A stretch of 64,000 nt of DNA from Steromphala cineraria (lineage: Eukaryota; Mollusca; Gastropoda; Trochida; Trochidae). The DNA lies in contig OU744736.1 in NCBI GenBank assembly GCA_916613615.1, positions 12,349,724 to 12,413,723 on the forward strand, read 5' to 3'. The translations under genes and the position numbers were made by a program. Positions 33,001-44,060 of this stretch are shown here, piece after piece. The notes under the pieces are model-generated. The model ran no database searches. It saw only the letters and a program-made list of their open reading frames with translations, and was not told where the DNA came from. The number at the start of each line of letters is the position of its first letter. The first letter of the stretch is position 1.

Positions 33001-36000
33001 ACCAAATGGTTAGGGCCGTATCTATACATGTACCACTTACAAAGTTACACAGGGCCTTGGTGGGGCAACCATGATCGATGTGCTTTAGAAAGAACATGAT
33101 AGGTAAGCTTTTGGAGGAAATGTAGAAATGACATCGATAGAAAAGAAGAATTTTCTGAATAAGAACTTCTTTATCATGAACATAGGATGTACAGAGTAGA
33201 GATAAAAGTAAAGTAAATTCTCCTATCCGTGGTGTAACAACAAATAGTTGTTATCAAGAACCTATTGTTTTCTTATCCAAAGCTCTTTCCTGGTGATAAA
33301 TATTTTCCTAATTTGATGAAGTCCAGTTATTTGTAAAAGCGTTTGCATCATGTTTTAGGTCAGTGTAACAGATGAGAATGATGTTAACAATAGTCATTTC
33401 AGTCCCATTTCCAGAGAGTAGAAATAGGATGATGGTTATATAGTTTTAGCAGGTACATGTACCAAGCGTGTGTGACATCGAAATTATCTCTAGTTTTAAC
33501 ACATTTTATTCATGAAGAAAGGGGCCAGAAACATGTTATCTCGAACAAAGTCTCAAAGACCCTCTCCTGGGGATTTACAAAGTTGATTAACGTTTATACA
33601 AATACATGACAGATAGTCAATAGGAAAGCCATACACAAAAAGAATAATACATGCATAAGATATCTTTTCCTAAAAATGCCCTTCGGTCATCAATTTCACA
33701 TGCGAACATTATTGTAAAAAGTGTATAACATATATCCTGTAACAAGTTAATAATATCCCACAGAAACCAACACGTGGGTAATAAAGCTCATCAGGTTTTT
33801 AGAACCGCACTTGGGCCAATTAGTATGTCAAATAAATTCTGTTAACACTCTCTGCTCACACAAGGTGTGGAGGTTAATTTTTTATCCCCTCTCACTGAAC
33901 CTGTTTATGTCTGAGCATGGTAACCGGTGAAAGATGTTCTGTAATAAACGTATGCAATATGGACAGTTTACAAAACCGGAAGTGAATTAATGGAAACGGA
34001 AGTGAGGTCATTGACATGAATAGGCATAGTCCCTTGACATCACGCGGTGCTCTCGCTGTTTGGGTCGGGTCACATGATGGGCTAGCGTTCCGTGCCATTA
34101 ATTTTTAATGGCGTCAAGTTATCTGTCTGTTTCGAGTTACTCATTAATTAGCTTATCTCTTTCACATCAATGGATGGGTATGGCGTTGAATGAACGCGAC
34201 GAGAGTTGAATTTTAACAATTTATTCTGTTGTTATTGAATTCTTGATTTAATCGTATTAATGTTGTATTTATTGATTCAGTTCTTTACATTTTCATGGCT
34301 TAGTTTCAACTGTTGAATAACAAATATTATAATTATGTTCTTCTTACAACCGTATTTGCTTTAATAGATGCCTTGGTGTTAACATTTCAATTCAAAACGC
34401 CATGGGGGGTCACTAGAGCTGGTGTTGATTGACACAAACCGTCTATTATTTTGTAAATATGGTGAATTTGTTGTAAAACATTGGGAAACGCATTTTTTTC
34501 ACATTGGCGAGGTATAAGATGACTATTATTTTACGACAGCTTACTGTATTGTCATTAAACGTAGATATAACAAAAAGTTAACAGTCGTACATTATTTCTT
34601 TTGCAGTGGCAACATATAGTAGGTAATAATGATATAATGATAATTGATAGCATTTATATAGCTCCAAATCTCCACTTTGTGGACTCAAAACACTCTATAT
34701 GCTCCATCATTCTGCTTTTACTTAGGCTGGCATATAGTTACTCAAGGGTCACATCCAACCAAGTTCTACCAGGTACCCATTTGCACCGCTTGATGAACAA
34801 GAGCTTATTGTGAGCAAAGTCACTCATGTCTCGATGTGTGGCAAGGAATAACTCTCAGTTCATTCAGCCTTGGGTCACCCACATCCGACGAGCCACGCCC
34901 GATGTTGCTGAACTGAGATATGCACAGGACCACGTGCCACCATAAAAGTACATATTAGACAGTGAATATTGATTATGATGCAAAACAAATTGATTACTTT
35001 GTGCAAATCAAACAATGGGAAAACGGTTTTAGAAGTCATTTCATGCAAAATGTGACCAAATTGACGTTTTTGGTAATGATAATGATGAAGATGATGATGA
35101 TGATGATGAGAATGATGATGATGATGACGATGACAAATCAATAATTTTATTTAAAAAGAATCAAATTTAGAAACATGGATAGGTCAATGGCCTATACTTA
35201 TCTTTGTATTGATTAAACTTAACATCATGTAGGGGGCCAATGTGTCGATCGATATTACGTTCGGAAACTTAACTCTAACGTTATGCCAGTGAACAGGTAA
35301 ATAACTATTTTACCACAATATGTTGCATCATCGTATTAAAAAACAGGTGCGTGAAAAGTCCAAAACCAACCCTTAAAAACAGAACAAGCAGATTTTAGAG
35401 AACGCTGAAGTTGAGAAATATTTCTCCGCAATGGCAAACAAACATCGTTTTAAACATGTGAGAAGTATAGGTCATCCTGACATTTTAGTTTTTAACATTG
35501 GGGTTACGATAGTCTCTGAATTAGAATAATCATTTAATCTTTAAAAACGACATTCCTCATTATATTTTTCGTGGACAAGATAGAGCAATTAAAATCGCTT
35601 TATGACAGTGTATATTCGCATTAGTGTCATTTACTATCGAAATACTTTGTTCCCCTTTATTTGAATTAACGTTATTAATTAATATATGGTATTTTACTTT
35701 TTATGAAAGTTACGTATAATATATTGTTGAAAGTTATACGACGAAAGAATGAGTATGAATAAAGTTTATTTTATTTTATATTTCTACTCTAGCATATTTC
35801 AATGTATTTGCATGCTCTTGCTATCTTGATCGAGTTCGGACAAATCCCCAAGTTTCTTCGACTGAACGTTACATTTTAAGTTTTGGATATTGTTAACCTC
35901 AATCAAATCATCAAAGCCCCTCCTAAACCATAATTACTCAATGTCTGAATCACCCAAGATCTCCCGCCTTACAACAGAGGATGTTGAAAACCAGCCGGCG

Positions 36001-39000
36001 TTTTATAAAGGCATCGTTTACAAATATATTACTGGTCAATTCCAGAGCGCCTATATTGAAAGTGGACATTATAAACAAAATGGCACGTGCCACCATTTAA
36101 CAGATCGCATACATCATCGAGGTAGAAGTTTGTGATACAGGTGTCGCTTTTATTTATGTTAGTTTATAACGGGGCCAGCTAGCCAATCAGATGAAAGCGG
36201 AAGACGTGCCCAAAACTCCGTACACGCCTGCTGGTCGTAGACCATGTAGAGGAGCTCCTGACCTCTTCTGTAATATCAACAATTCCTCCCATATACAATG
36301 TAGACAGATGATCATCGACTCCTGATGAATGTGTGAAGCGATAACGCGATTATGCTTTAGAAGATAGGAAATGTATAGATGTGTAATTGCCTAAAATGAA
36401 AACGCCAATCTCATTAAACGTTTATCATGAGTTTGCTTTTCTATGTTACGGACATACGTACTGATCGTAGGTGTTATACAACATATCTTAAGAAGATTGT
36501 GAAAAAGCAGTCTTTTCTTTAAGCCTAATGAATATCATGTATCAAACATCATTTGCATAAAAACAGCAAGCTATTACTTTCTTGTGCGAATATAATTACG
36601 TTTTAGAGTAAATATTATTCATTTATCATTTTGGATGAGGGAAACGATATATCCACAAAAATAACAATAACAACGATACCACGTGATTGCCACATTATAG
36701 AAGTTGTAGTTCTTTTCGCTGCACTATTCAACGAAAGCTGCTATGAACAATACTACTGTTATTTTTGGAATACGCCAAGAATAGGATGATTTTGAAATTG
36801 AATTTTCAGTAAAATCCATAGATTATATGCTATCATATTCAGTATAGATTTTTTACTATTGCAAAGTGTACCAATCTGAAACATCGATAGTTCTACGTAA
36901 TACGTAATTCTATACAGATATAAATATAATACAAAATGTTATTTCTTCACTGTTCATCTTAGATCATAATGTTTTTTTTTTTGTTTTTTTTTTTTTATTC
37001 GTTCCCAAGGGTTACAAAATCAGTGTACAATGACATATAAATGTTACAAAACAATGGTCTTTGGAGATTAGATCAAAATGTTGCTGCTTATCGTAAAGCC
37101 TCAGAATACGTCCATATTCACTACCTATGTTAAAGAGAAGTATGCACCGTTTTATTAATTACTTAAATGTTTAAACTCATGCTTCACGTATTCTCTTAAG
37201 TCGTATGCATAACGCTGACACATAAAACAATCATCATAAGCATTAATTTCTGACAACTGTTACACGGAAGTAGATCTTAAAGGGACAGTAGCACGTTTTT
37301 AGGAGGAATTTAAGCTGATGTCAGGAAAATGAAAATTAATGGTTCCAATTCCAAGACAATTTATTTGAAGTAAATGGAGCAGTAATAATTCATATATATG
37401 ATGTAAAGTTTAGCCATGCGATTCCTTTTTCTTACAAAATGGCCGTCAATGGATCTTATGTGAATGTTCAATGTTTGTCCTCTGACTATGGATGATTTGC
37501 ATGTGTAATGAGATTTTGACACTGTCAAAATAATACATTTAGCATTAACTTACAATTATCAGTGACAAATTTGAAATATAAAATTATCAAAAAACGTGCT
37601 ACTGCCCCTTTAAAATAAGGGTCATTGTGAGCTGCTTCCAAAATGTTCATCTATCAATGCCAAACGCGCTAGCCCGTTTCACAGTGATATATCGTGCAGA
37701 TCACAATCTTCTGTGTTTAGCGTAGGTAACAAATGGTAAAACACAGTGTTGTTCATTCTCGATAATCCAGAGACAACGTTCAGATAATATCTCCACTAAC
37801 AACGTTTCCTCTGGAGTATCGAGAATTATTGTTGTTAAGGTGGTCTAAAATCTGGCTGTCTATGTTTTGGACGTTTCCTATGTTTTCCATCTTTTGTCAC
37901 AGGGTGTATAATAAAGGCGCTTTTTTACATCTGTCCTTATGTTATGGGAATGTACTTTTTGTCTTTAAAGTGTAAACCATCTAATTGGAAGTTGCTATAG
38001 AATATCTATTCTTTATAAACAAAACAAAAATGGATTTAAAAATTGTAATTGTAAAATCAGATTAGAAATTGCATCTGAATGAATGCAAACGCACAAAACT
38101 GAATGAACAACTATATCGACAAAATAAAAAAGATAGCAGACAACCCAAACAGCAAAAAAATGCAACAGCTGTGATTAATACAAAATAAATCTTTTTATGA
38201 AAAGTGTTATCGTAGTAAAAGATCTCTTTAGATAAGGAATATTCAACCGTTTTGGTCAGTGAAAATTTCAAGTTTTTGCAAGGATACACTTATTAACAGC
38301 CGATCCGTTTTTGTGCGCATTAATACTATTTTGACAACAGCTGACTCTCAAAAAATCTCTACCTGACTCTACATGTAAGTTTCCCGCCTTTGTTGGATTG
38401 TTGATAAAATTAATCAATTATAAAGTATCCTAAGTAGCAAAATAGTTTGAACGCAAATGATACAACGCCTAATAAAACAGGTTCAGACGCGCATCAATAT
38501 TTGAATATGCATGAACAAACTTTTGGGATGCAATAACTGAGAAAGGCCTCCTTCAAGTGTATACAGTCTACAAATACCCTAAGAAACCATGAGCTGTCCG
38601 TTAAACAGGAGGGAACACACACGATAAATATCTCGCTCACGTAGTTTATCTTCCAGTTAAGATATTTTTCTTGTAAAACACACCTTGATTTTACAGCGAT
38701 CATTGCTAAACGATGGTGTGCCTAACTCGTTCAGTTCCTCTATGGTTAAGTGCCTTTTACTCATCCTGCTCAATGACTATGTAGTAATTAGAAGCCTAGG
38801 TCCTTGTTAAGCCTGAGTTTTATATATTTTTTTTTATATTTATTAGCTGATCATTCCTTTATAAAATAATACATTTTCATAAACGATTTTAATAAAGGTA
38901 GACAAATAAAGTATATTTACACATCGAGGTATTAAACAGTAACTACATTGTACATAGGTTTGTTAAAGATATCATATTAGCTACACAGAAATCCACGATG

Positions 39001-42000
39001 CATAAAAACCATAAAAACTTTGGTTGACAAGGGCTTTGCATACAGTGAAGAAAACATATACCGTAATCAGATATGTAGAAGATAGATATCAGCACTATCC
39101 TTAACCTATCATGTTACTACTCCCAAAAGAGGTTCTTATAACAGCGTGGAGAGTGATGTCATTGTTCTTTATCATTCATGTTTTACAGGAGAGGTAAGAT
39201 GGGTATATAGTGACTACTCACATATGAGTGATGTTTGATATTGTTCAAGTTTGGGTTCTGCTGACATACTCACATTGATGCAACAGCCGAATGTGTTTTA
39301 AATGTTTGAAAAGAATAAAGTGAGATAGATAGACAATTACTGTAAGCTATATATGTCTTCGAATTTATATAAGAGGATAAATGAGTATATTTTATCTGAA
39401 CCCGATTACCTGAGATCTGCTGTCACCGAAATCTGCATGCAGCCATTGTGAGTTAGATAATATTGGCGCCTCTTAACCAAACTTGGTCCGATATACTTGT
39501 AAAGATTGAGCAAGCTGTCTTGTAAGACCCATGTGCATTTACTTAAAAAATAAAAGGGTTTCAGTGACCTGAATAGGAGTGGTGTATGTTATTCAATCAT
39601 TGTCTCATTTATGTGATAATTTTCAGATAAGTATAAACTTTGATAGATACTAACCATGTTTGAAAGTAGCAAATCTATCAATCGATCCACCCACCCCTCA
39701 ATCAAATGATCGAACCTATCCACCAATCCATTAGTCCATTCATCCATCCATCCATTCATCAATTCACCCACCCTCCATCCATCCATCAATCAATCCATCC
39801 ATCCATCCATCCATCCATCCATCCATCAATCCATCCATCCATCCATCAATCCACCCAAACATCAACCCATCCATTAATCCAGTTATCATCCATCCAACAC
39901 AAACTCGCCCATCCATCCCGCTCCATCCATCCACCCACCCACCAACCCATCCATCCACCCACCCACCAACCCATTCAGCCACCCACCCAAACATCATCCT
40001 GCCCATCCATCCATTCACCGATCCCTCCCATTATATTATTTAGCGAGATCGACGATGTTGTCAAATGAACATTATTATGATATTCATATTCTCAATGGCT
40101 CCTCTTTACAGAGAAAATGTCGAATAACACAGACTACCAATCAATAGTGTTCTGAAGCCCAAATATTCCCTACCTAATCCACCTCGCAATTTCCTTGTCC
40201 TTAATCTCTTCCTGGAAATGAGTACAACTGATATGTTTGATTAAGCCATTGACACGTAATGAAGGTCATTCCAGTGCAACCTAACTCAACTCTGTTTGCA
40301 TTTCAGAGAGAAATATTTTGCAAACTGCATGACAGAAGTGGGATTTGACACAGTAGAATGTCCTCGGAGCATGTCATAATATTTAAAGACGTGACGTTAT
40401 CATGAGTGTATGAATTTTGTATAACGAATATAATATTTATTGTTTAGTGCATTAACAAATTTGCATGGCATTTGGTTATGTAATATTTCATCCCTGGCAT
40501 TCTGCATGTAGAAGTATAACAAGAGCCATCGGTTGTGACTGACATGTTAAAGGATAATTATTCAGATCTATTCTTTATCACTTTTATTCCTCTGATATAT
40601 ACAATCTGAATATCAAGACTATATATTTATAGTCCTTTTCCATAACTATTTCAACATGAATGTTTGGCATTTGTAGATGAATAACATATATTAATACGAT
40701 AAGTTTTCTATCGCATGAAGAAAAGATATTACCTTTCTCATGTATCAATATAATAAACTTTAATCAGCATTGACATTTAAACACGTAGGTATACATGTAG
40801 AATAAAGTATATAGACAATACCCTTGTCAATTTGTACTTAACACTTTCACTCAAAGACCTGTATGTTAAACTCACTCAATAATAAGTTACGATTCATCTG
40901 AATATTTGGTATTCAGTAACTTAATAGATCCAAATATGAATTGATCAGTTATTCAACTAAGAAAATTTGACTGGTTCCTAACTTATTTTGATAAGCATTA
41001 ATTAGTATATTCTATTAAGCTTTGTAAGCCATAAAATAAGTCTCTAGCATATATCATATCATCATGGACGACCAATTTAAAACAAATGTCCCCAGCATGG
41101 TTATAAACCTTAAGTCAAAATGCATTCAAGGGACAATAATATAATTAAACAAACCCAAGTACAAGATGCTACCACTTCTGATCTCTGATGACCACATAGT
41201 GGACACTAACTGACCTGTGGTCAGTCATGTGGAAGCGACAAGATAAGCAACAGCGAATAATCGCATTCTCATTTAGGCGTAGTTAATTTAATTTGTTATC
41301 AATTTGACGTCACGCAAGTGCGTAATAAGCTAATCATTGTAACTTGCAATTTGGTGTAAGGCACGATTTGGAATTTGGTTACTTCACTTGTATGTGTACA
41401 TATAGGATTGTTCATGTGCAAGTGCATTTAATGTGTAAGTGCTCTTTTATTTCCTGAAATTAGAAGATAATAACACTTCTGGAGAAAATAATTGAAGAAA
41501 AAGTGACCTATTTGTATAAAATGATTTTCTGAGTGAATGACCCATTCAAGAATTCTCTTTTTACTGCACAATTAAAATTCCATTAATATTCCAAACTGCA
41601 AATTTACACACATTGAGATATGAAAGTAAAACACCTAAATATTTAACAATTTTTTTGGACATTTTCTATTTCAATTATAAATTTCCTTAGTTTCCAAAGC
41701 GAAATCTGTTCATGTTGACAGTACTAATATATCATTTGTAAATTCGCTTTGTTTATAATGAATAGAAGGTGACGTCATGTGCGCAATAAAATGACGCCAT
41801 TCAAACCAGATCGACGGCATAACGCTTTGACAATAAAAAAAGCCAAGACAGCAGGAATCAATAAATTTCAAACAACGTCTTCATTTGAAACGTCACCGTT
41901 TCAATAAAATCATCATATATTGTAAAATATATTTATTTAGTATAAAAACATTATCGACTAGAGGTATCAATTTTGAAAGTGCTTGGTGGAAAAGTCATTA

Positions 42001-43879
42001 ATATATTCTTTGGGTTACGATATGAATCGTCCCTGTACCATCTGAAACCATGCATGCCCTTAACTTTCTCCGTGCTTTCCTGTCACAACATTGTGATAGT
42101 TCAGGTCATAACTGCAAAATCATCAAAAGAATAATTTTCGTATCTCTTCTTTCAAATGACATGACATTTGACGTATTTACCATCGTCCCCGCTCTCGAAT
42201 TAGTGACCTTCAACTTCAAAGGTCAACAGACGACAGTTTAATGATTATGTAACGTAGCAGACGACAAATTTTATCAGGTGACCGCCCAGATTTTGCGAAA
42301 GATTATCCATGACCTGGTGATGCCTTTGGTAGGGTGTTAACCTTCCGTTTCTTAATTTTTTAGAAAAAACGTTTGAAGGTCAACTTCTTATTGTTAACAG
42401 TTATCGGTCTTTTCAAGTAGAAACTTCAAATCATTGCATCACTTTATCTATTTAATACTGTGATATCACATGGATTGACAACTAAAGAATATAATCAATT
42501 TCATGAAATTCAAAACCATTTCTATTACATTATTCATTTAGCTTAGTCTGCTAACAAGGTTGTGTGATTTAATTGATGAAACGTGCCTAACCTCTATTGC
42601 ATTGTGTAATAATAAGACAAGGAATCGACGATAGTGATAAAGGTATGTCCTTTTAATACACTGAACACACGTCCGTTGAAAACTGGAGTCCTTCAAATCA
42701 CACTAGCGGTTATCTAATATAGTTATTGGAGCAAACAATGTAATACAACGTTGACCTGAGAACACTGTACTCTGTCATCATTGTTGTCAATTTCCCAACA
42801 CATAAGGTATTTGTCACAAAGCTATTGAACTATCAGCACTACTACTACTACTACCATTTCCATACTACTACGAAGTGTAGAAGTCGACCACAGTTGTGGT
42901 TTGTCATTGATTTTATCATTCAGTTAAAACTAGAAATACATGTTCTTATCAATAATGTCATACAATAACAGTTCACTAAACATATGTAAAAACTTCTAAG
43001 ATTAAGGAATATCAGGATATAGATTGGGGTATATAGTTATCATTTTTTATATCAATTGTGTAATTTGATACATAATGTTCGATTTTCGATATTCTATCAT
43101 TTTGACATAGTTCACTGATCCATTTATACATTCATTAAATCAATGAAGATAATGATATGAACAAACCAGGAATGTATTCCCACACTTTCGAACATGCATT
43201 ATCGTGATAACATGTATACACTTTGGAACATGATAACACTAGATAACAAACCGAATTAGATATATCAGTACATACAAAATCTTATAAAATCATTTTATCA
43301 CCTTTAACAAATATAATATAAACAAAATTTCTGCTTATAGGTAAATGAACCCATATTGTTTTTAACGTAGGCCTACAATTAAACCCTGTGTCTAAAACCT
43401 GATAATCTTACTCACTCGTCTAGCTAGGAAATACTTGTTAATGACAGGAGATTGTCAAGAATTAGACAGGAATAGAACAAAAATGTCACATGTTTCGTGT
43501 TGTATTACATTTCACATTCAAACTGTCATCAGCATAGTCGGCAATCTTGATACCATTTATGGACATATATGCAAATGTATGCATAAGCTAAATAGCAAAA
43601 GCAGGTATTGGCTGCATAGAGATTACTTTCAGAAAGGATATTAAGTAAAAAAAAAAAAATGTAAATTAATAATTGCATAAAGAGAATAATGGTTAAGTAT
43701 TGTTTAAATAGAATACTATTTAAGAACATTTTAAACATCACATTATTTAGGAAACACCCTTGAGAGCAAAAATTCAAGCAATAAAATACTTCAACAACTA
43801 AGACACTACAATACTTCACAGTAGTACTCACCAAACACTGTAGAAGCAAAAGCACACTTGTTAAAGTTACGTAGTCCAT
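23779..43879 (-). CDS. gene 2: TNF-receptor-domain type I membrane protein with acidic, glycosaminoglycan-type stalk (six exons)
   Basis: Exons, in transcription order: 43879-43832, 28455-27555, 26982-26915, 25981-25838, 25395-25206, 24029-23779. They total 1602 nt, 534 codons with stop, and all phases match. The 533-residue product has a signal peptide (about 1-18), two TNFR-type cysteine repeats (29-95), a Ser/Asp/Glu-rich stalk (about 96-345) with Glu-Gly-Ser-Gly sites at 192-195 and 251-254, a membrane span (about 353-374) followed by basic residues, and a 155-residue tail. No death domain is visible. The tail has PEEVHF (400-405), which fits the TRAF6-binding pattern PxExx(aromatic/acidic), and SPEE, TDEE and PIEE, which fit minimal TRAF2-type motifs. 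Known TNFR family members bind TNF-like ligands at the cell surface; the ligand here is unknown. Confidence 0.85.
24675..24785 (-). pseudogene. decayed tandem copy of gene 2 exon 5 (copy 3)
   Basis: On the minus strand it reads [10 protein letters not shown] followed by SYECVVFLL, which aligns with [10 protein letters not shown] and VNESVVLLS of exon 5, then meets a stop, and ends with ATCAATCAAG|GTGA in place of exon 5's AACCAAG|GTAA. The donor GT survives. It is a diverged duplicate that can no longer be read through. Confidence 0.6.
25030..25105 (-). CDS. possible alternative exon: tandem copy 2 of gene 2 exon 5 end
   Basis: The minus strand encodes [16 protein letters not shown] then KNNTLANQ, closely matching [16 protein letters not shown] and NNALANQ at the end of exon 5, with an intact donor CAAG|GTAACT in the same phase (1). 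The frame is open for about 33 codons before a stop. The acceptor is unclear, since no strong polypyrimidine tract is visible. Either a rarely used alternative exon or a recent pseudo-exon. Confidence 0.4.
25206..25395 (-). CDS. gene 2 exon 5: proximal cytoplasmic tail
   Basis: Acceptor CGACCCAACAG|AA, donor CCAAG|GTAAC. Encodes [18 protein letters not shown] and on to NNALANQ. Enters in phase 0, exits in phase 1. Contains the TRAF6-like motif PEEVHF and Ser-Pro sites. The polypyrimidine tract before the acceptor is weak, so the exact start is the least certain of this gene. Confidence 0.75.
25436..25695 (+). repeat. (ATC/CATC)n compound microsatellite
   Basis: Degenerate CATC/CATCA repeats of about 260 bp between exons 4 and 5 of gene 2, ending in a pure (ATC)n run near 25640-25695. 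ORFs across it are by-products. Confidence 0.9.
25838..25981 (-). CDS. gene 2 exon 4: membrane span
   Basis: Acceptor CTTGTTACAG|GA, donor ATGAAG|GTGAGA; 144 nt, 48 codons, phase 0 to 0. Contains [20 protein letters not shown] as the transmembrane helix, followed by SRQCKKRH, a basic stop-transfer sequence giving type I topology. Confidence 0.88.
25990..26914 (-). other. gene 2 intron 3, nothing recognised
   Basis: An AT-rich intron between the exons at 26915-26982 and 25838-25981. No coding signal or clear repeat seen. Confidence 0.6.
26915..26982 (-). CDS. gene 2 exon 3: juxtamembrane stalk
   Basis: Acceptor TCCCATTCAG|AT, donor GATGAG|GTATGT; 68 nt, phase 1 in, phase 0 out. Encodes [20 protein letters not shown] and TDE, continuing the acidic stalk; NNT is an N-glycosylation sequon. 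Confidence 0.85.
27141..27380 (+). repeat. 40-bp minisatellite, six units
   Basis: Six exact-length 40-bp units (TTCATTGATGTTGCTCTAAG GTTTGTTCATTGATGTTTTG with few substitutions). The inner part contains TTCATTGATGTT twice per unit, so a shorter ancestral repeat is likely. In gene 2 intron 2, 175 bp from exon 2. Confidence 0.95.
27555..28455 (-). CDS. gene 2 exon 2: TNFR cysteine repeats and acidic stalk
   Basis: Acceptor GTTTTTGCATTTCAG|AC, donor CTATAG|GTAAG; 901 nt, phase 0 in, 1 out. The first ~79 codons carry CRKCKPGYF...[11 protein letters not shown] and CRRCPNGYF...[10 protein letters not shown]...[10 protein letters not shown], the characteristic TNFR repeat spacing. The rest is a disordered Glu/Asp/Ser/Thr stalk with SEGSGYV and [10 protein letters not shown] (xylosylation-type sites), SGDGEE, and N-linked sequons NLT and NFS. 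Having both cysteine repeats and the entire stalk in one exon is unusual for the family. Confidence 0.9.
28458..28620 (-). repeat. ~69-bp tandem repeats carrying CRE palindromes and acceptor-like sequence
   Basis: Two full units and a partial third of a ~69-bp repeat starting at the exon 2 acceptor. Each unit contains GAAATGCAAAAA (the inverse of the acceptor tract) and TGACGTCA. The third unit diverges after about 28620. Confidence 0.85.
28473..28706. promoter_or_regulatory. cluster of five perfect TGACGTCA (CRE) sites
   Basis: Perfect palindromes at 28473-28480, 28542-28549, 28612-28619, 28671-28678 and 28699-28706. TGACGTCA is the full cAMP-response element bound by CREB/ATF factors. Three sit in the tandem repeat and two lie just outside it. 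Regulatory activity is inferred; the sites are in intron 1, next to exon 2. Confidence 0.5.
29839..29915 (+). repeat. possible tRNA-derived SINE fragment
   Basis: Contains GTAGGTTCGAATCTCCC, close to the polymerase III B box (GGTTCGANTCC), with an A-box-like TAGCTTTGTGCTCCG about 45 bp upstream. The T stem does not pair well, so a functional tRNA is unlikely. Confidence 0.35.
30386..30407 (+). repeat. poly-C tract
   Basis: An almost pure run of about 20 C in intron 1 of gene 2; its true length is uncertain. Confidence 0.9.
31425..31490 (-). repeat. possible tRNA-derived SINE fragment
   Basis: The minus strand reads GGTTAGTGCTGACGG (A-box-like) and, ~35 bp later, GTGTTCGAATCTCG (B-box-like). 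The spacing fits a tRNA-derived SINE head. No acceptor stem is evident. Confidence 0.4.
34625..34941 (+). repeat. interspersed repeat (ATTTATATAGC family)
   Basis: About 310 bp starting GATAGCATTTATATAGCTCC with GC-richer, repeat-like composition and ending near CACGTGCCACC. The opening TTTATATAGC block resembles the inverse of the element tail at 8.7 kb, suggesting related short interspersed elements. No ORF. Confidence 0.5.
35081..35130 (+). repeat. (GAT)n microsatellite
   Basis: About 50 bp of GAT/AAT-rich trinucleotides right after the interspersed repeat region. Confidence 0.9.
36970..37075 (-). repeat. 3' end of a retrotransposed copy (poly(A) tail on minus strand)
   Basis: On the minus strand the sequence runs CCCTTGGGAACGAATAAAAA into two long A tracts (plus strand T tracts 36972-36997). 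AATAAA followed at once by A-rich sequence is typical of a LINE/SINE or processed-transcript insertion. The source and 5' end are unrecognised. Confidence 0.45.
37277..37613 (-). mobile_element. TTAA-flanked MITE family A, copy 6 (in gene 2 intron 1)
   Basis: A ~337-bp copy, slightly shortened inside, with TTAAAGGGACAGTAGCACG at the left and ACGTGCTACTGCCCCTTTAA at the right. Both TTAA boundaries are intact. Orientation as copy 3. Confidence 0.88.
39675..40022 (+). repeat. (CATC)n compound microsatellite
   Basis: About 350 bp of CATC tetranucleotides with CACC and CAAC variants. ORFs over it (poly-His/Pro/Ser or Trp/Gly/Asp-rich) are by-products of the repeat. Confidence 0.95.
43832..43879 (-). 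CDS. gene 2 exon 1: start and signal peptide
   Basis: ATG at 43879-43877 in AGGAATGGAC context. Encodes [16 protein letters not shown], then the donor TTG|GTGAGT, phase 0. It joins in frame with exon 2 ([13 protein letters not shown]), placing the first TNFR cysteine 13 residues after the junction. The distance (15.4 kb) makes this join an inference, but phase and signal-peptide character both fit. Confidence 0.75.
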
Positions 43880-44060
43880 TCCTAAGAGGGGTGCTTCACA
43901 TTGAATATCCCGCTAGAGATCCTCTCCCCTCACAGAACGCGTGTAGCGTCGACAGAGGTATTCACTACAGTGGAGTGTGTACAGCAGGGCGATCTTCTAG
44001 CTCCTTGACTCTTTAGCGTGCACACACACAGACCTGCTCGCGTCATTAAAACAAAATGTA
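43880..44060 (-). promoter_or_regulatory. gene 2 5' UTR and presumed promoter region
   Basis: The sequence becomes less AT-rich upstream of the start (CGC, GTCGAC, CACACACACA). I see no TATA box in the minus direction. A TATA-less promoter here is inferred from position only. Confidence 0.35.

Larger units (their letters stand above)
28710..43830 (-). other. gene 2 intron 1 (about 15.4 kb in all)
   Basis: This interval separates the signal-peptide exon from exon 2. I find no exon-like segment on either strand, only the repeats listed separately (SINE-like pieces, microsatellites, MITE A copy 6, a poly(A) tail). The length is large for this locus. Confidence 0.6.

Noticed and set aside
35890..36135. 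81-codon plus-strand ORF with fairly even amino acid use
   Set aside because: No domain, no splice context that joins it to neighbours; could not be supported as a gene.
39589..40068. Long ORFs rich in His/Ser/Pro or Trp/Met/Gly/Asp
   Set aside because: By-products of the CATC microsatellite on both strands.
43529..43879. Full 116-codon minus-strand ORF beginning MDYVTLTSV
   Set aside because: Only its first 16 codons are kept as exon 1; after the GTGAGT donor the frame is AT-rich intron, whereas splicing to exon 2 gives a coherent receptor.
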